A program made the position numbers and the translations under genes. Shown here piece by piece: positions 50,738 through 59,463 of a stretch of DNA of 64,000 bases. The notes beneath the pieces were generated by a model that searched no databases, was not told the origin of the DNA, and saw only the letters and a list, made by a program, of their open reading frames with translations. The DNA comes from Pedobacter sp. MR2016-24 (lineage in GTDB: Bacteria > Bacteroidota > Bacteroidia > Sphingobacteriales > Sphingobacteriaceae): positions 186,001 through 250,000 of the forward strand of contig NZ_JAPIVO010000007.1 in NCBI RefSeq assembly GCF_026239655.1, given 5' to 3'. Every line of letters starts with the position of its first letter. Positions within the stretch are counted from its first letter, which is position 1.

Positions 50738-51799
50738 TTACATTTTCTGGCCTGTTTTATAGTTATACCTATTACCAAGTTTATCCTGGTATAAGGTGTC
50801 TGACTCTGCAAAACTCTGAACGTCGACCCCTACTAGTGGGGCTGTTTTGTAGAAAGCATTTTTACCATCTTTTCCAAAACCATATTTAAGTGGAGTGTAT
50901 GTATTCACATCGGCTTTGGAGACTAACTCACCGTCATAGTAAACATTGTTCTTATCATTTGAATATCTGTCGTTTAAGAAATAGAATTGCTGATCATCCT
51001 CTTTAAGGGGCTTAAATAGCTGAAAAGAACTGATATCGACCTGCTCGTACTTAAATTTTTCACCGTAGGAGATGATCGTCTTATTGTTCACGCAGATGAC
51101 ATTCTGATTTATACTGCGAACCTGACGAATGGTATCAAAAGTACTGGTCATGAGTTTCGGGTCAGGATGGACGTAAACGAAGTATATGTTTTTCCCTATT
51201 TTTATATATTGATCGTTTATGGATTTAGGATCCCCGGGATTTGGCATGACTGATCGAAAATTGCGGAAATCAGGGCTAATGTAAATGGAATCTTTGTCTT
51301 CGGAAAACACGGTGTTTATGAAAGCAAACGTTTTACGGTCAACGTTTATCATTTTCCAATCAAGGAAATAGTGATTTTTGTCTCGTGCCCAACGTCCGTT
51401 GCCTTTTAAATTTTCATAAGTTTTTGGATCCGCATTTTTTATAATGATGAAACCCAATACCTCATCTATGTAGTAAGCGTGTAATTGATCTTTTGGTATT
51501 TTATTGTCGATATAAAAAGAGTTACGTTGAACATGTTTTTGTGGTTGACCTTTAAAAAATACGAAGTTCTTATCCGCTGCAATATTGCTGGATAAAATCC
51601 TAAAAGTTTTTGCATCTGCTTGCAATGTATCAACACCCAGCTCAAACCAATTACCATTTTGACAAAAAAGTATTTGCTGGTCTGAAGTGATAAAATAAGA
51701 CTCCGATTTTTTCTGGTCCACTAATCTGCCAAGGTTTCTGCAGGAGACAAACGTCATCAGTATAATGCTCGTTAAAAGAATGGAGTATTTTTTCATCAA
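50738..51799 (-). CDS. DKNYY-domain lipoprotein
   Basis: 353 aa. A lipoprotein leader (KYSILLTSIILMTFVSC, lipobox Cys near residue 20) is followed by a series of DKNYY repeats: ARDKNHYFLDWKMI, SEDKDSIYISPDFR, SNDKNNVYYDGELV, KDGKNAFYKT. The family forms a repeat solenoid on the cell surface of Bacteroidota, with no assigned ligand. It stands alone at the right edge of the island, next to decayed elements. Confidence 0.85.
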   Translation of the reverse strand: MMKKYSILLTSIILMTFVSCRNLGRLVDQKKSESYFITSDQQILFCQNGNWFELGVDTLQADAKTFRILSSNIAADKNFVFFKGQPQKHVQRNSFYIDNKIPKDQLHAYYIDEVLGFIIIKNADPKTYENLKGNGRWARDKNHYFLDWKMINVDRKTFAFINTVFSEDKDSIYISPDFRNFRSVMPNPGDPKSINDQYIKIGKNIYFVYVHPDPKLMTSTFDTIRQVRSINQNVICVNNKTIISYGEKFKYEQVDISSFQLFKPLKEDDQQFYFLNDRYSNDKNNVYYDGELVSKADVNTYTPLKYGFGKDGKNAFYKTAPLVGVDVQSFAESDTLYQDKLGNRYNYKTGQKM

Positions 51800-51906
51800 T
51801 ATAAATTTGTGGTTTAGTTTCCAATTTGCTTCCAGTTACCAGTAAACAATGCGAATAGCTTTCCAATAGAACTTCCATGTATTAGGAGGGTAAATATATA
51901 AATTAA

Positions 51907-52095
51907 ATGCCCTTTGTAATAAATGAACAAAATAATGTGCTGATTACAAATTCTCATGAAAAACGTTATGACCCGAATCTTTTCCTTGAATTCCTTTGTT
52001 GCATTCCGACAATTAAATGCAGCCAGTATGATAGACTTAAAATCGGATATAAGGTGTGGGATGAAGGCATAGTATTTGCTCGTCGAATTCTTTAA
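51907..52095 (+). CDS. possible short protein, unsupported by family
   Basis: 62 codons, ATG 51907 to TAA 52095, MPFVINEQNNVLITNSHEKR at the start. It has a plausible amino-acid mix, but no domain, signal or clear ribosome-binding context. It may be a short gene, the end of a lost gene, or chance. Listed with low confidence. Confidence 0.25.
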   Translation: MPFVINEQNNVLITNSHEKRYDPNLFLEFLCCIPTIKCSQYDRLKIGYKVWDEGIVFARRIL

Positions 52096-52112
52096 AACTT
52101 AAATTATTTCAT

Positions 52113-52496
52113 ATGAAAAAGACCATTTTACTTTTTGTATTGCTCTGTACTGCTCTTTTCTCAAAAGCAGATCAACTACAGGCTTTAACACAAGCACAGG
52201 CTGAGGCTGCTGTTACATACCTTAAAAAAGAACCTGTTATTATATTGTGGTGCAGCTGTTGCGATAATGAAACACCTAAAAAAATCACCGTTAACGAAGT
52301 GTTTTATAAAAAAGATAGTGATGGAAAGTATTATTCGGTCATATTAAAGGGTAAGGATGAAAGTGGGAAGGATGTTGAAGAATATGTAGACCTTGCCTAT
52401 GTATTTGTGAAAAAAGGTAAAAAAGCGCGAAGCTTAGGTAAAGTATTAAAATTTGAATGCGACCCTTGTACAAAACCATTTGACTGGCAGATTTAG
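52113..52496 (+). CDS. small secreted protein, unknown
   Basis: 127 aa with a clear signal peptide (MKKTILLFVLLCTALFSKA). The mature protein has two cysteine pairs (WCSCC and ECDPC), and alternating charged beta-like stretches (YYSVILKGKDESGKDVEEYV, DLAYVFVKKGKKARSLGKV). Cysteines may form disulfides. I do not recognise the family. Likely periplasmic or exported. Confidence 0.65.
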   Translation: MKKTILLFVLLCTALFSKADQLQALTQAQAEAAVTYLKKEPVIILWCSCCDNETPKKITVNEVFYKKDSDGKYYSVILKGKDESGKDVEEYVDLAYVFVKKGKKARSLGKVLKFECDPCTKPFDWQI

Positions 52497-52582
52497 GTTA
52501 TAATAACAACACATCTATTTGATGCTAAATTAGCAATTACGGTTATTGTTAATACTTCCATATGTTTTGGTATTGGGTCTGA

Positions 52583-53653
52583 CTATTTCTGTTCCTTCAG
52601 GTGTTTGATAAAGAAGGCCTCCAGCTTATCGAATGGAATCAGGTCGGTCTTGTCGTAAAGATCCACATGGCCGGCATTTGGAACAATAACCAGTTCTTTT
52701 GGCTGCCCTGCACGTTTGTATGCATCTTCGCTGAATTCCCTGGAGTGAGCCTCATCTCCGGTAATAAACAACATAGGTCGGGGAGAAATGGTTTCAATAT
52801 CATTGAACGGATAAAAGTTATTGAACTTGGTATTACTGCTGAGTGTAGGGTGAGTGGTGGTTTTTGGCGAGCCACCTTTAGGCGTATATTCCCCTCTGGG
52901 CGTGCGATAGAACTCAAAGAACTCACGCTGTATCGGATGGGTGTTTGCATCCAGTTGATGGGTAGTGCCTCCTGTATATTTGGTTTCGCCACCCAAAAAT
53001 TCGGCATAACGTTGCTCTGCCGCTTCAGCCTCGATTTTTTTCCTTTGCGCAAGGCTCTGCGAGTGGTGAAGTGCATTGCGGTTGGCGGAGCCCATGTCGT
53101 ACATGCTCACCGTAGCAATGGCCTTCATCCTCGGGTCTATCTTTGCCGCACTGATCACAAAGCTCCCGCTTCCGCATACACCAAGCACGCCTATACGCTC
53201 CCTGTCCACAAATTCACGGGTACCCAGGAAATCAACAGCAGCACTGAAATCTTCGGCATAGATATCCGGAAGTACGGCATTACGAGGTGAACCCTCACTT
53301 TCGCCCCAAAAAGAAAGATCGATTGCCAGGGCGATAAAGCCCCTGTCAGCCATATTTGAAGCATAGACATCCGCACTCTGTTCCTTTACAGCGCCCATTG
53401 GATGGCCAATAATTATGGCCGCATTTTTTGCTTTCCTATCCATGTTTTTGGGTATAAAAAGATGTCCGGCCACCTGCAGGTTATATTGGTTTTTGAAACT
53501 TACGGCATAGAGGGCGACCTTGTCACTTACCTTAAACGTGGTATAGTCCTTCGCTGATATTTCTTTCATTTGAAAAAGATTTGATGTGGATTGTGCGTGG
53601 GCTGTACCATAAAAAAAGATCGCAGTCAGTGCAATAAAAATTAATTTTTTCAT
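52583..53653 (-). CDS. secreted alpha/beta-hydrolase (dienelactone-hydrolase-like)
   Basis: 356 aa from ATG 53653 (MKKLIFIALTAIFFYGTAHA, a signal peptide); the frame is open to 53758. Nucleophile elbow GVCGSGSF (Ser) in IGVLGVCGSGSFVIS, oxyanion-like GHPMGAVKEQS, acid FITGDEAHS and His in VPNAGHVDLYD. Two in-frame hydrophobic surface inserts follow the elbow. It is probably a carboxylesterase or dienelactone-hydrolase-type enzyme acting in the periplasm; substrate unknown. It lies 1 nt downstream of the acetyltransferase gene. Confidence 0.85.
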   Translation of the reverse strand: MKKLIFIALTAIFFYGTAHAQSTSNLFQMKEISAKDYTTFKVSDKVALYAVSFKNQYNLQVAGHLFIPKNMDRKAKNAAIIIGHPMGAVKEQSADVYASNMADRGFIALAIDLSFWGESEGSPRNAVLPDIYAEDFSAAVDFLGTREFVDRERIGVLGVCGSGSFVISAAKIDPRMKAIATVSMYDMGSANRNALHHSQSLAQRKKIEAEAAEQRYAEFLGGETKYTGGTTHQLDANTHPIQREFFEFYRTPRGEYTPKGGSPKTTTHPTLSSNTKFNNFYPFNDIETISPRPMLFITGDEAHSREFSEDAYKRAGQPKELVIVPNAGHVDLYDKTDLIPFDKLEAFFIKHLKEQK

Positions 53654-53654
53654 A

Positions 53655-54215
53655 CTAAATGTTTTTGATGAATTTTGCCGGAACTCCTCCTGCAATTGTA
53701 TTTGGGGCAACGTTCCTGGAAACGACTGCTCCAGCGGCAACGACGGCATTTTCTCCAACCGTTACTCCCGGAAGTATGGTTGCCCCCGCACCGATCCAGG
53801 CATTTTTTTTGATATGGATAGCTTTGGGTACAAGCGAATGCCGGTCTTCGATTGAGGTTGGATGTCCTTCGGATAATAGACTTACTTTGGGAGCAATAAA
53901 CACATTGTCCTCAATGGTAATTCCGCCCATATCCAGGAACACACAATCGAAGTTGATAAATACATTTTTACCGATTTTGGTATGCTTACCGTAATTGATG
54001 TGTAAAGGAGTAAAAACCACCACAGTTTGATCAATTTCCGAACCTGTTATCTGGCCTAAAAAATTTCTTATTTCATCAGGATCTGGTGTGTTGTTCATTT
54101 CAACTACCAGTTTTTTGGTGACAAACGATTCTTCACGCATTCTGTATGCTTCGGGGTCATCTGCTGAAATGGTTTCCCCATTGCGTAACCTCTGGAAAAT
54201 ATCTTTTGTGTTCAT
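53655..54215 (-). CDS. hexapeptide-repeat sugar O-acetyltransferase (Maa/NodL-like)
   Basis: 186 aa from ATG 54215 (MNTKDIFQRLRNGETISA); the frame is open to 54281. An N-terminal Mac domain (RMREESFVTKKLVVEMNN) is followed by left-handed parallel beta-helix hexapeptides: IGKNVFINFDCVFLDMGG, IEDNVFIAPKVSLLSEGH, IGAGATILPGVTVGENAVVA. The active-site His lies in EGHPTSIEDRHSL. It acetylates a hydroxyl of a sugar with acetyl-CoA. Regulated probably with its neighbour, the alpha/beta-hydrolase gene, and divergent from an AraC regulator. Confidence 0.92.
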   Translation of the reverse strand: MNTKDIFQRLRNGETISADDPEAYRMREESFVTKKLVVEMNNTPDPDEIRNFLGQITGSEIDQTVVVFTPLHINYGKHTKIGKNVFINFDCVFLDMGGITIEDNVFIAPKVSLLSEGHPTSIEDRHSLVPKAIHIKKNAWIGAGATILPGVTVGENAVVAAGAVVSRNVAPNTIAGGVPAKFIKNI

Positions 54216-54332
54216 GGTCATAATTTTATAAGCACAAAGGTAAAAGGATTTCAAAGGTGTTATATTACATTTATTTCTCAATTAATGTCACATATCACCT
54301 ATTATTAATTATTTGTTCTATTTTTACCTGAT

Positions 54333-55151
54333 ATGTCAGCAAATCAAAAAGTTATATTCTGCAAAGTGGTATCTGGAACGGAATTTCCAGGGGATTTTAG
54401 TAACCGGTTTCATACACATATTTATTGTCAAAGTGGGAGCTTAAAATTTGTTTTTAATGGCCAGCACTATCAAAGTAACAAAGGCGAGTTTATATTTTGG
54501 TTGGCGGGGCTGCAGGTTTCTGAGTTGTCTTTTTCAAACAATTTTAAAGCGACAGTTTTGTTTGTTGACAATGATCTGCTGACCGCAAGTTTGCCGAGTG
54601 CCACCGCGAGTATCGATAGCATTATACATTCCAAAGAATATCCGATTTTGCATCCGGATAGAAAAGACAAAGAGAAAATCCTGAAAAATTTTCATTTGCT
54701 GTACGGTATGTCACAGGAAACAAACCATCGGTTTTATGAGGAAGCGCTTAAACTCCAAATGCAAATTTTCTTATTGGAGATGTGGCACATTTTTGAAGAC
54801 GAGCTCGACAGAAGAAAACGAAGTCTGCAAAGCGGAACCTTGTACGAAAGGTTTATACAGTTGGTACAGGAACATTGCATGAAACAGCGGGAAGTGCGTT
54901 TTTACAGTGAACAGCTAAATATTACGCCTAAATACCTCAACTATATCTGCAAAGTCAATACCTTAATAACCGCCTCTGAATGGATACAGCGTAACGTAAA
55001 AGAGCGGATTATTATTCTATTGCAAAATAAGAACCTTAATATCTCGGAAATAGCCGATGAAATGGATTTTTCGAGCCGTTCGTTCTTCACCCGCTATGTG
55101 AAAAAAGTGATTGGTCTTACACCGAAGGAATATCGGGAGCGAATTGGATAG
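54333..55151 (+). CDS. AraC-family transcriptional regulator
   Basis: 272 aa. N-terminal cupin-like sensing domain (RFHTHIYCQSGSLKFVFNG, HYQSNKGEFIFWLAGLQVS) and C-terminal double HTH (YSEQLNITPKYLNYICK; LNISEIADEMDFSSRSFFTR; the final GLTPKEYRERIG). It is divergent from the acetyltransferase-hydrolase pair and is likely to control them. Ligand unknown. Confidence 0.9.
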   Translation: MSANQKVIFCKVVSGTEFPGDFSNRFHTHIYCQSGSLKFVFNGQHYQSNKGEFIFWLAGLQVSELSFSNNFKATVLFVDNDLLTASLPSATASIDSIIHSKEYPILHPDRKDKEKILKNFHLLYGMSQETNHRFYEEALKLQMQIFLLEMWHIFEDELDRRKRSLQSGTLYERFIQLVQEHCMKQREVRFYSEQLNITPKYLNYICKVNTLITASEWIQRNVKERIIILLQNKNLNISEIADEMDFSSRSFFTRYVKKVIGLTPKEYRERIG

Positions 55152-55166
55152 ACTTGATCACAACCG

Positions 55167-56042
55167 CTAGTCATCTGGTTTTGTTCCGCCACTGATGCTG
55201 ATAAAGGCTTTTAAAGCAGGGGAAAGTGGCACATCTTTTCTGTAGACCAAAATGGTTGTCATCAGGCCCAACTCCTTTGGCAGCGGGAACGTTTTTATAT
55301 TTCTATTACTATAAAACGTACTGATGATTTCTTCTGGCATCACACTAAATCCAATGCCGGACTCAATGAAATTTACAACGCCTTCGATGGAATTCATTAC
55401 TGTTTTATGATATTGGGCAATACCTTTGCTCACCAGCCAGGAGTCAAGTTTAGCTCTAAAGACGCAGCCCTGATCGAAAACTATTGTTTTAAGCGGATTA
55501 TTTTTAAGTAGAATGTCCGGGTTTTCACAAGCTGCCGGAGTAACAATTACCACCTGTTCGTCCTTTATTTTAATTTGTTCAAGCTCAGGTATGTCAAGTG
55601 GAGCAGGGATAAATGCTGCATCCAGTTTATAATTCAACACATCACTGATTAAGCTGGCTCTCATCGCGGATCTAAAATCCAGGTCAACAAAAGGGAATTT
55701 AACAGCAAGTTCATTGACAAGTTCAGGCCCTTTGAGGGTCATCATGGTTTCCAAAAATCCAATTTTAATCTGACCCTTTACGATGTCACTTTTACCAATA
55801 GACCTTTTTGCCTCATCCAAAATATGGTTGATTTGCTTGGCATAGCGAATAAGTTTTTCGCCTTCCGGAGTTAATTCGACCTTGCGGTTGTTTCTGGTAA
55901 AAAGCAGTGCGCCAAACTCCTCTTCCAAATTTTTTATACGGGTAGTTACATTTGATTGAACTGTAAACATTGCTTCAGCAGCCTTGGTAAAACTGCCATA
56001 ATGCGCAACGGCTTCAAATAAATTAAGGTCATTTGCATTCAT
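55167..56042 (-). CDS. LysR-family transcriptional regulator
   Basis: 291 aa from ATG 56042 (MNANDLNLFEAVAHYGS). N-terminal winged HTH with FTKAAEAMFTVQSNVTTRIKNLE and EEFGALLFTRNNRKVELTP, then a PBP2-type effector-binding domain (KIGFLETMMTLKGPELVN region, IPAPLDIPELEQIKI, SGIGFSVMPEEII). The frame is open to 56081. It is divergent from the alpha/beta-hydrolase at 56129, the classical LysR arrangement. Confidence 0.93.
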   Translation of the reverse strand: MNANDLNLFEAVAHYGSFTKAAEAMFTVQSNVTTRIKNLEEEFGALLFTRNNRKVELTPEGEKLIRYAKQINHILDEAKRSIGKSDIVKGQIKIGFLETMMTLKGPELVNELAVKFPFVDLDFRSAMRASLISDVLNYKLDAAFIPAPLDIPELEQIKIKDEQVVIVTPAACENPDILLKNNPLKTIVFDQGCVFRAKLDSWLVSKGIAQYHKTVMNSIEGVVNFIESGIGFSVMPEEIISTFYSNRNIKTFPLPKELGLMTTILVYRKDVPLSPALKAFISISGGTKPDD

Positions 56043-56081
56043 ACATCTTAAATTGAGATACATGGTATCTTTATAAATCAT

Positions 56082-56112
56082 TTTGAAAGATTAAATATCA
56101 GGTTTACTTTTG
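56082..56112 (+). promoter_or_regulatory. promoter of the alpha/beta-hydrolase gene
   Basis: TTTG (56082-56085), 19 nt, TACTTTTG (56105-56112), exact consensus spacing. It sits in the 86-nt LysR/hydrolase divergent gap, where a LysR dimer could act. Predicted start near 56117, a 12-nt leader. Confidence 0.75.
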
Positions 56113-56128
56113 AATAATAAAAAGAAAA

Positions 56129-57097
56129 ATGAAAAGACTAAACATAGCCTTCACGATCATCTTGACTGGCTTATTAGGGAGAACAGAAATCATGGCACAA
56201 TCAACTACAGTTAAAACAAGTCCTGCTTTAGAAGTTGGAGTTGTTCATCACCGCAAAGTAAATGTAAACGGACTTGGCGTATTTTACAGAGAGTCTGGCC
56301 CGGCTGGAGCGCCCATCATATTATTATTACATGGTTACCCAACATCATCGCATATGTTCCGCAATCTGATACCGATGTTGAACAAAAAATATCACGTGAT
56401 AGCCCCTGATCTTCCTGGATTTGGAAATACTGATTTGCCAGATCGTAAAACTTATACCTATACTTTTGAAAATCTGGCCAAAACAATGCAGGGTTTTATA
56501 GATGAATTAGGTTTAAAAACGTTTGCAATTTATGTATTCGATTATGGTGCGCCAACGGGATTTCGTCTGGCACTTGCAAATCCAGAGAAAATTACGGGGA
56601 TTATTTCGCAGAATGGCAATGCCTATGTAGAAGGATTGAGTACGGGGTGGAATCCAATTCAGAAATATTGGGAAAATGACACCCAGGAAAACAGAGATGC
56701 GCTAAGGTCTTTTTATAGTAAAGAGGGAACAGCATTCCAGTACTTTACTGGTGTGACCGATTCATCGCTTATAGCCCCCGAAGCTTATATTTTGGATCAG
56801 CATTTTCTGGATAGGCCGGAATCTGCAGAAATTCAGCTTGACCTTTTGAAAGATTATAAAACAAATGTTGAGCTGTATCCATCCTTTCAGAAGTATTTTA
56901 GAACCAATAAACCGAAATTGCTTGCTGTATGGGGAGATAAAGATCCATTTTTTCTTCCAGCCGGAGCTGAGGCCTATAAAAAAGATATTCCTGACGCAAC
57001 AGTAAAGTTTTATAATACCGGCCACTTTGCGTTAGAAACGCATGTACAAGAGATAGGAAATGACATACTCAAATTTCTCTCCACCCTTCCAAAATAA
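56129..57097 (+). CDS. secreted alpha/beta-hydrolase, epoxide hydrolase/haloalkane dehalogenase-like
   Basis: 322 aa with a signal-peptide-like N-terminus ending near IMAQS. The nucleophile is aspartate in FDYGAPTGFRLA, as in epoxide hydrolases and haloalkane dehalogenases; oxyanion HGYPTSSHMFRNLIP; His in NTGHFALETH; acid in WGDKDPFF. The LysR regulator is divergent. It may detoxify an epoxide or halogenated compound; the substrate is unknown. Confidence 0.88.
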   Translation: MKRLNIAFTIILTGLLGRTEIMAQSTTVKTSPALEVGVVHHRKVNVNGLGVFYRESGPAGAPIILLLHGYPTSSHMFRNLIPMLNKKYHVIAPDLPGFGNTDLPDRKTYTYTFENLAKTMQGFIDELGLKTFAIYVFDYGAPTGFRLALANPEKITGIISQNGNAYVEGLSTGWNPIQKYWENDTQENRDALRSFYSKEGTAFQYFTGVTDSSLIAPEAYILDQHFLDRPESAEIQLDLLKDYKTNVELYPSFQKYFRTNKPKLLAVWGDKDPFFLPAGAEAYKKDIPDATVKFYNTGHFALETHVQEIGNDILKFLSTLPK

Positions 57098-57206
57098 GGT
57101 TTTTGGCTGTAATAATGCTTAAATGTTAAGCCTCTGGATTTGGAGTTGGGAGGTTGGAGAGGATGGTTAGCCGGTCTTTTCGCAAATAACAAATAAATCA
57201 GATGAA

Positions 57207-57620
57207 ATGATGGAAATTAAAAACCCAGTACCACCGTTTAACTACGATTCAGCGGTGAAGAAAGTGATGCTTGCAGAGCAAGCATGGAATAGCCGCAATC
57301 CTGAAGTAGTATGCATGGCGTATACCCTGAATACAGAATGGCGCAATCGGTCGGAATTTATCTCTGGCCGTGAAGAAGTCAAAGTATTTTTAGCAAACAA
57401 ATGGGAGAAAGAACTTGACTACAAGCTTAAAAAAGAACTGTGGACATTTAATGACAACCGTATAGCAGTTCGCTTTGAATATGAATGGCGTGACCATCAA
57501 GGGCAATGGTTCCGCAGCTTTGGGAATGAGCTTTGGGAATTTGATAAATTCGGACTAATGGAGAAACGGTTCGCAAGCATCAATGATCTGGCCATTGATG
57601 AAAAAGATCGAATGCTATAA
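57207..57620 (+). CDS. NTF2-like protein, DUF1348
   Basis: 137 aa, a single NTF2-fold domain. Typical DUF1348 features: PPFNYDSAVKKVMLAEQAWN, LNTEWRNRSEFISGREEV, and FGNELWEFDKFGLMEKRFAS. The fold forms a cavity for a small ligand; function unknown. The terminator at 57643-57669 follows closely. It lies 109 nt after the hydrolase stop on the same strand. Confidence 0.9.
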   Translation: MMEIKNPVPPFNYDSAVKKVMLAEQAWNSRNPEVVCMAYTLNTEWRNRSEFISGREEVKVFLANKWEKELDYKLKKELWTFNDNRIAVRFEYEWRDHQGQWFRSFGNELWEFDKFGLMEKRFASINDLAIDEKDRML

Positions 57621-57642
57621 AATATATAAACACTAATGTTAA

Positions 57643-57669
57643 AAGGCGCTAATCTATTGTTAGCGCCTT
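57643..57669. terminator. terminator between DUF1348 and the 518-aa gene
   Basis: AAGGCGCTAA (57643-57652) pairs with TTAGCGCCTT (57660-57669) with a 7-nt loop. Placed between convergent genes and able to work on either strand. Confidence 0.75.
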
Positions 57670-57735
57670 GCCAGTTTCATATCAAAGAAATGATCTGAGT
57701 TACTATTTTTTGATAATGCATTGTTCTTCTGTGTG

Positions 57736-59292
57736 TTATATTTGACTTACTACCTTCAAATCTTGCACAAGTAAGTAATGATAAACAGGCGGCATGGCAA
57801 GATTAAAAACACTTTCATTTGCTGCCGAAAGAAATGGCACTAAATAACGGTCATCATAAGCAGATAATTTCGATTTGCTATTTAGTTTCTCCCTGATGAT
57901 ATTAAGCATTGAAGCTGCTTTTGTGCTGTCGCCTTGCTTGTGGTAATGGAAAGCGAAACTTAACAATATAGTGTAAGGACTGTCAAACAATACGTAATTG
58001 GGAACGATGCCTGTGCCCTCCTCCCCTTCTTCTATAAGGTATAACAATTGTTCAGGGTTACGCTTAAAAAAATCCTCCGGAAACTCATCTTCGATAGAGC
58101 TGAAATAATTAGTTTCAGCCGTCCGAATGTCTTCGATCAAATTTCCGATCTGGGCTGTTAGGGTTTTCCTGGGACTTTTAAGGTCGAACTTCCACCCACC
58201 GTATGGATGAATGATCGTTTTGTTCTCCAGCCTGCTTTCCGGAAGAGATGCGATGGCCATCTGATAAAAGTGGACATCGGCCAGCCTTGTATTAGCTGCT
58301 CTTTGCTGCCAGTCCAAGAGCACACGGTGCTGTATGCCCAGATGGCACATCAAAAACTTATCTTCCTTTTCAAGGACTATCCATAAAAATCTCCGGCCCG
58401 ATGGCGTATCCTTATACCAGTGCCAGGCGTTTGCTTCCTGATTCTGGATCATAGTCCATCCCTGAACGGTCAAACCTTCAGCTAACTGACCATCAATTAG
58501 ATCCTCAATTAATTTGCCGGCACCCGACATTACTTTAATCGCCTTGGTATAGGCTGCTTTCAATTTTTCAGGCGACTTTTTAAGATCTAAAAAAAAGCGG
58601 GCGGCAAACTCTTTTTCTATCCCCCCGGCCAGCCGTACTTCGTCAGCGAGTAAAGGCAGTGCAATACTTTCATCAGCGTTACGCAGCCGCTTTACCTGAT
58701 TACGTTGTGCAGTTGCTCTAATAGAGAGTAGATCCGGGTTTTGGAGCAGACCAGTGAAGTTATCGGCTAACACATCCTCTCTACCAAAACTTCCGCCAAG
58801 GTATCCGTTCACCAGCAAGCCATACCATTGGGTCAGCAATATGTATTGGTTTTGCTTTTCTGCCTCCTGCAACAAGCTGTCTATGAGCTGTGGCAATGAA
58901 ATAGCCGATACGGGTTTGCAATCCGTACCAGCCAATATCTTTTCCGAACATAGCTTTTCCCAGCTTGTACTTCCCGCATCAATATAGAGATAGATTTGGC
59001 CCTCTTCCAGTTCGGCATAAGCAAGTTCACCGGTTTTTTCATTTTCTATCCATCCTGTCCTAGCCCCTGCTTTATTTGCATATCCGGGATAGTCGTTGGA
59101 AGCAATACGATACACAAAGTTATATTTCAAAAGGATATCGATTACCCTAAAATGCGTATACCCGGTGTCAAAAAGGTTTTGAATGCGGTAGACCGCAGCC
59201 AGATAGTCACGCTTTGTTAATTTGGGCAGGTCTGCCGAATCAATCAGAAAAACAGTATCTTCTACAAGATCCTCTATAGCATGCTGAGCCAT
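57736..59292 (-). CDS. 518-aa protein of unknown function
   Basis: No family recognised. It has no signal peptide or obvious membrane segment and is acidic. Features: a helical N-terminus (MAQHAIEDLVEDTVFLIDSA), a beta-rich region near 100-130, a helical middle with ARFFLDLKKSPEKLKAAYTK, a WHWYKDTPSGRRFLWIVLE segment, and tetratricopeptide-like helices near the C-terminus (ILLSFAFHYHKQGDSTKAAS). Might be a cytoplasmic scaffold or enzyme. It is not obviously linked to the neighbouring regulator at 59464. Confidence 0.7.
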   Translation of the reverse strand: MAQHAIEDLVEDTVFLIDSADLPKLTKRDYLAAVYRIQNLFDTGYTHFRVIDILLKYNFVYRIASNDYPGYANKAGARTGWIENEKTGELAYAELEEGQIYLYIDAGSTSWEKLCSEKILAGTDCKPVSAISLPQLIDSLLQEAEKQNQYILLTQWYGLLVNGYLGGSFGREDVLADNFTGLLQNPDLLSIRATAQRNQVKRLRNADESIALPLLADEVRLAGGIEKEFAARFFLDLKKSPEKLKAAYTKAIKVMSGAGKLIEDLIDGQLAEGLTVQGWTMIQNQEANAWHWYKDTPSGRRFLWIVLEKEDKFLMCHLGIQHRVLLDWQQRAANTRLADVHFYQMAIASLPESRLENKTIIHPYGGWKFDLKSPRKTLTAQIGNLIEDIRTAETNYFSSIEDEFPEDFFKRNPEQLLYLIEEGEEGTGIVPNYVLFDSPYTILLSFAFHYHKQGDSTKAASMLNIIREKLNSKSKLSAYDDRYLVPFLSAANESVFNLAMPPVYHYLLVQDLKVVSQI

Positions 59293-59463
59293 ACGTTAGT
59301 ATTTAATGCTTAGTTATATAAAAAAACGAATACAGCTGCGGATTAGTATCACCAATTTGATCAAAGGGATCAAATTTTGGGCTTGGTCGTGATCCCGTTC
59401 GACTGCTGATTCAGACGTATAACTATTATTGCCATTTTAGATTTCGTTTCGTACCTTGAACTA

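Noticed and set aside
52601..53290. 229-codon plus-strand frame inside the alpha/beta-hydrolase
   Set aside because: Antisense shadow of a gene with signal peptide and full catalytic motifs.
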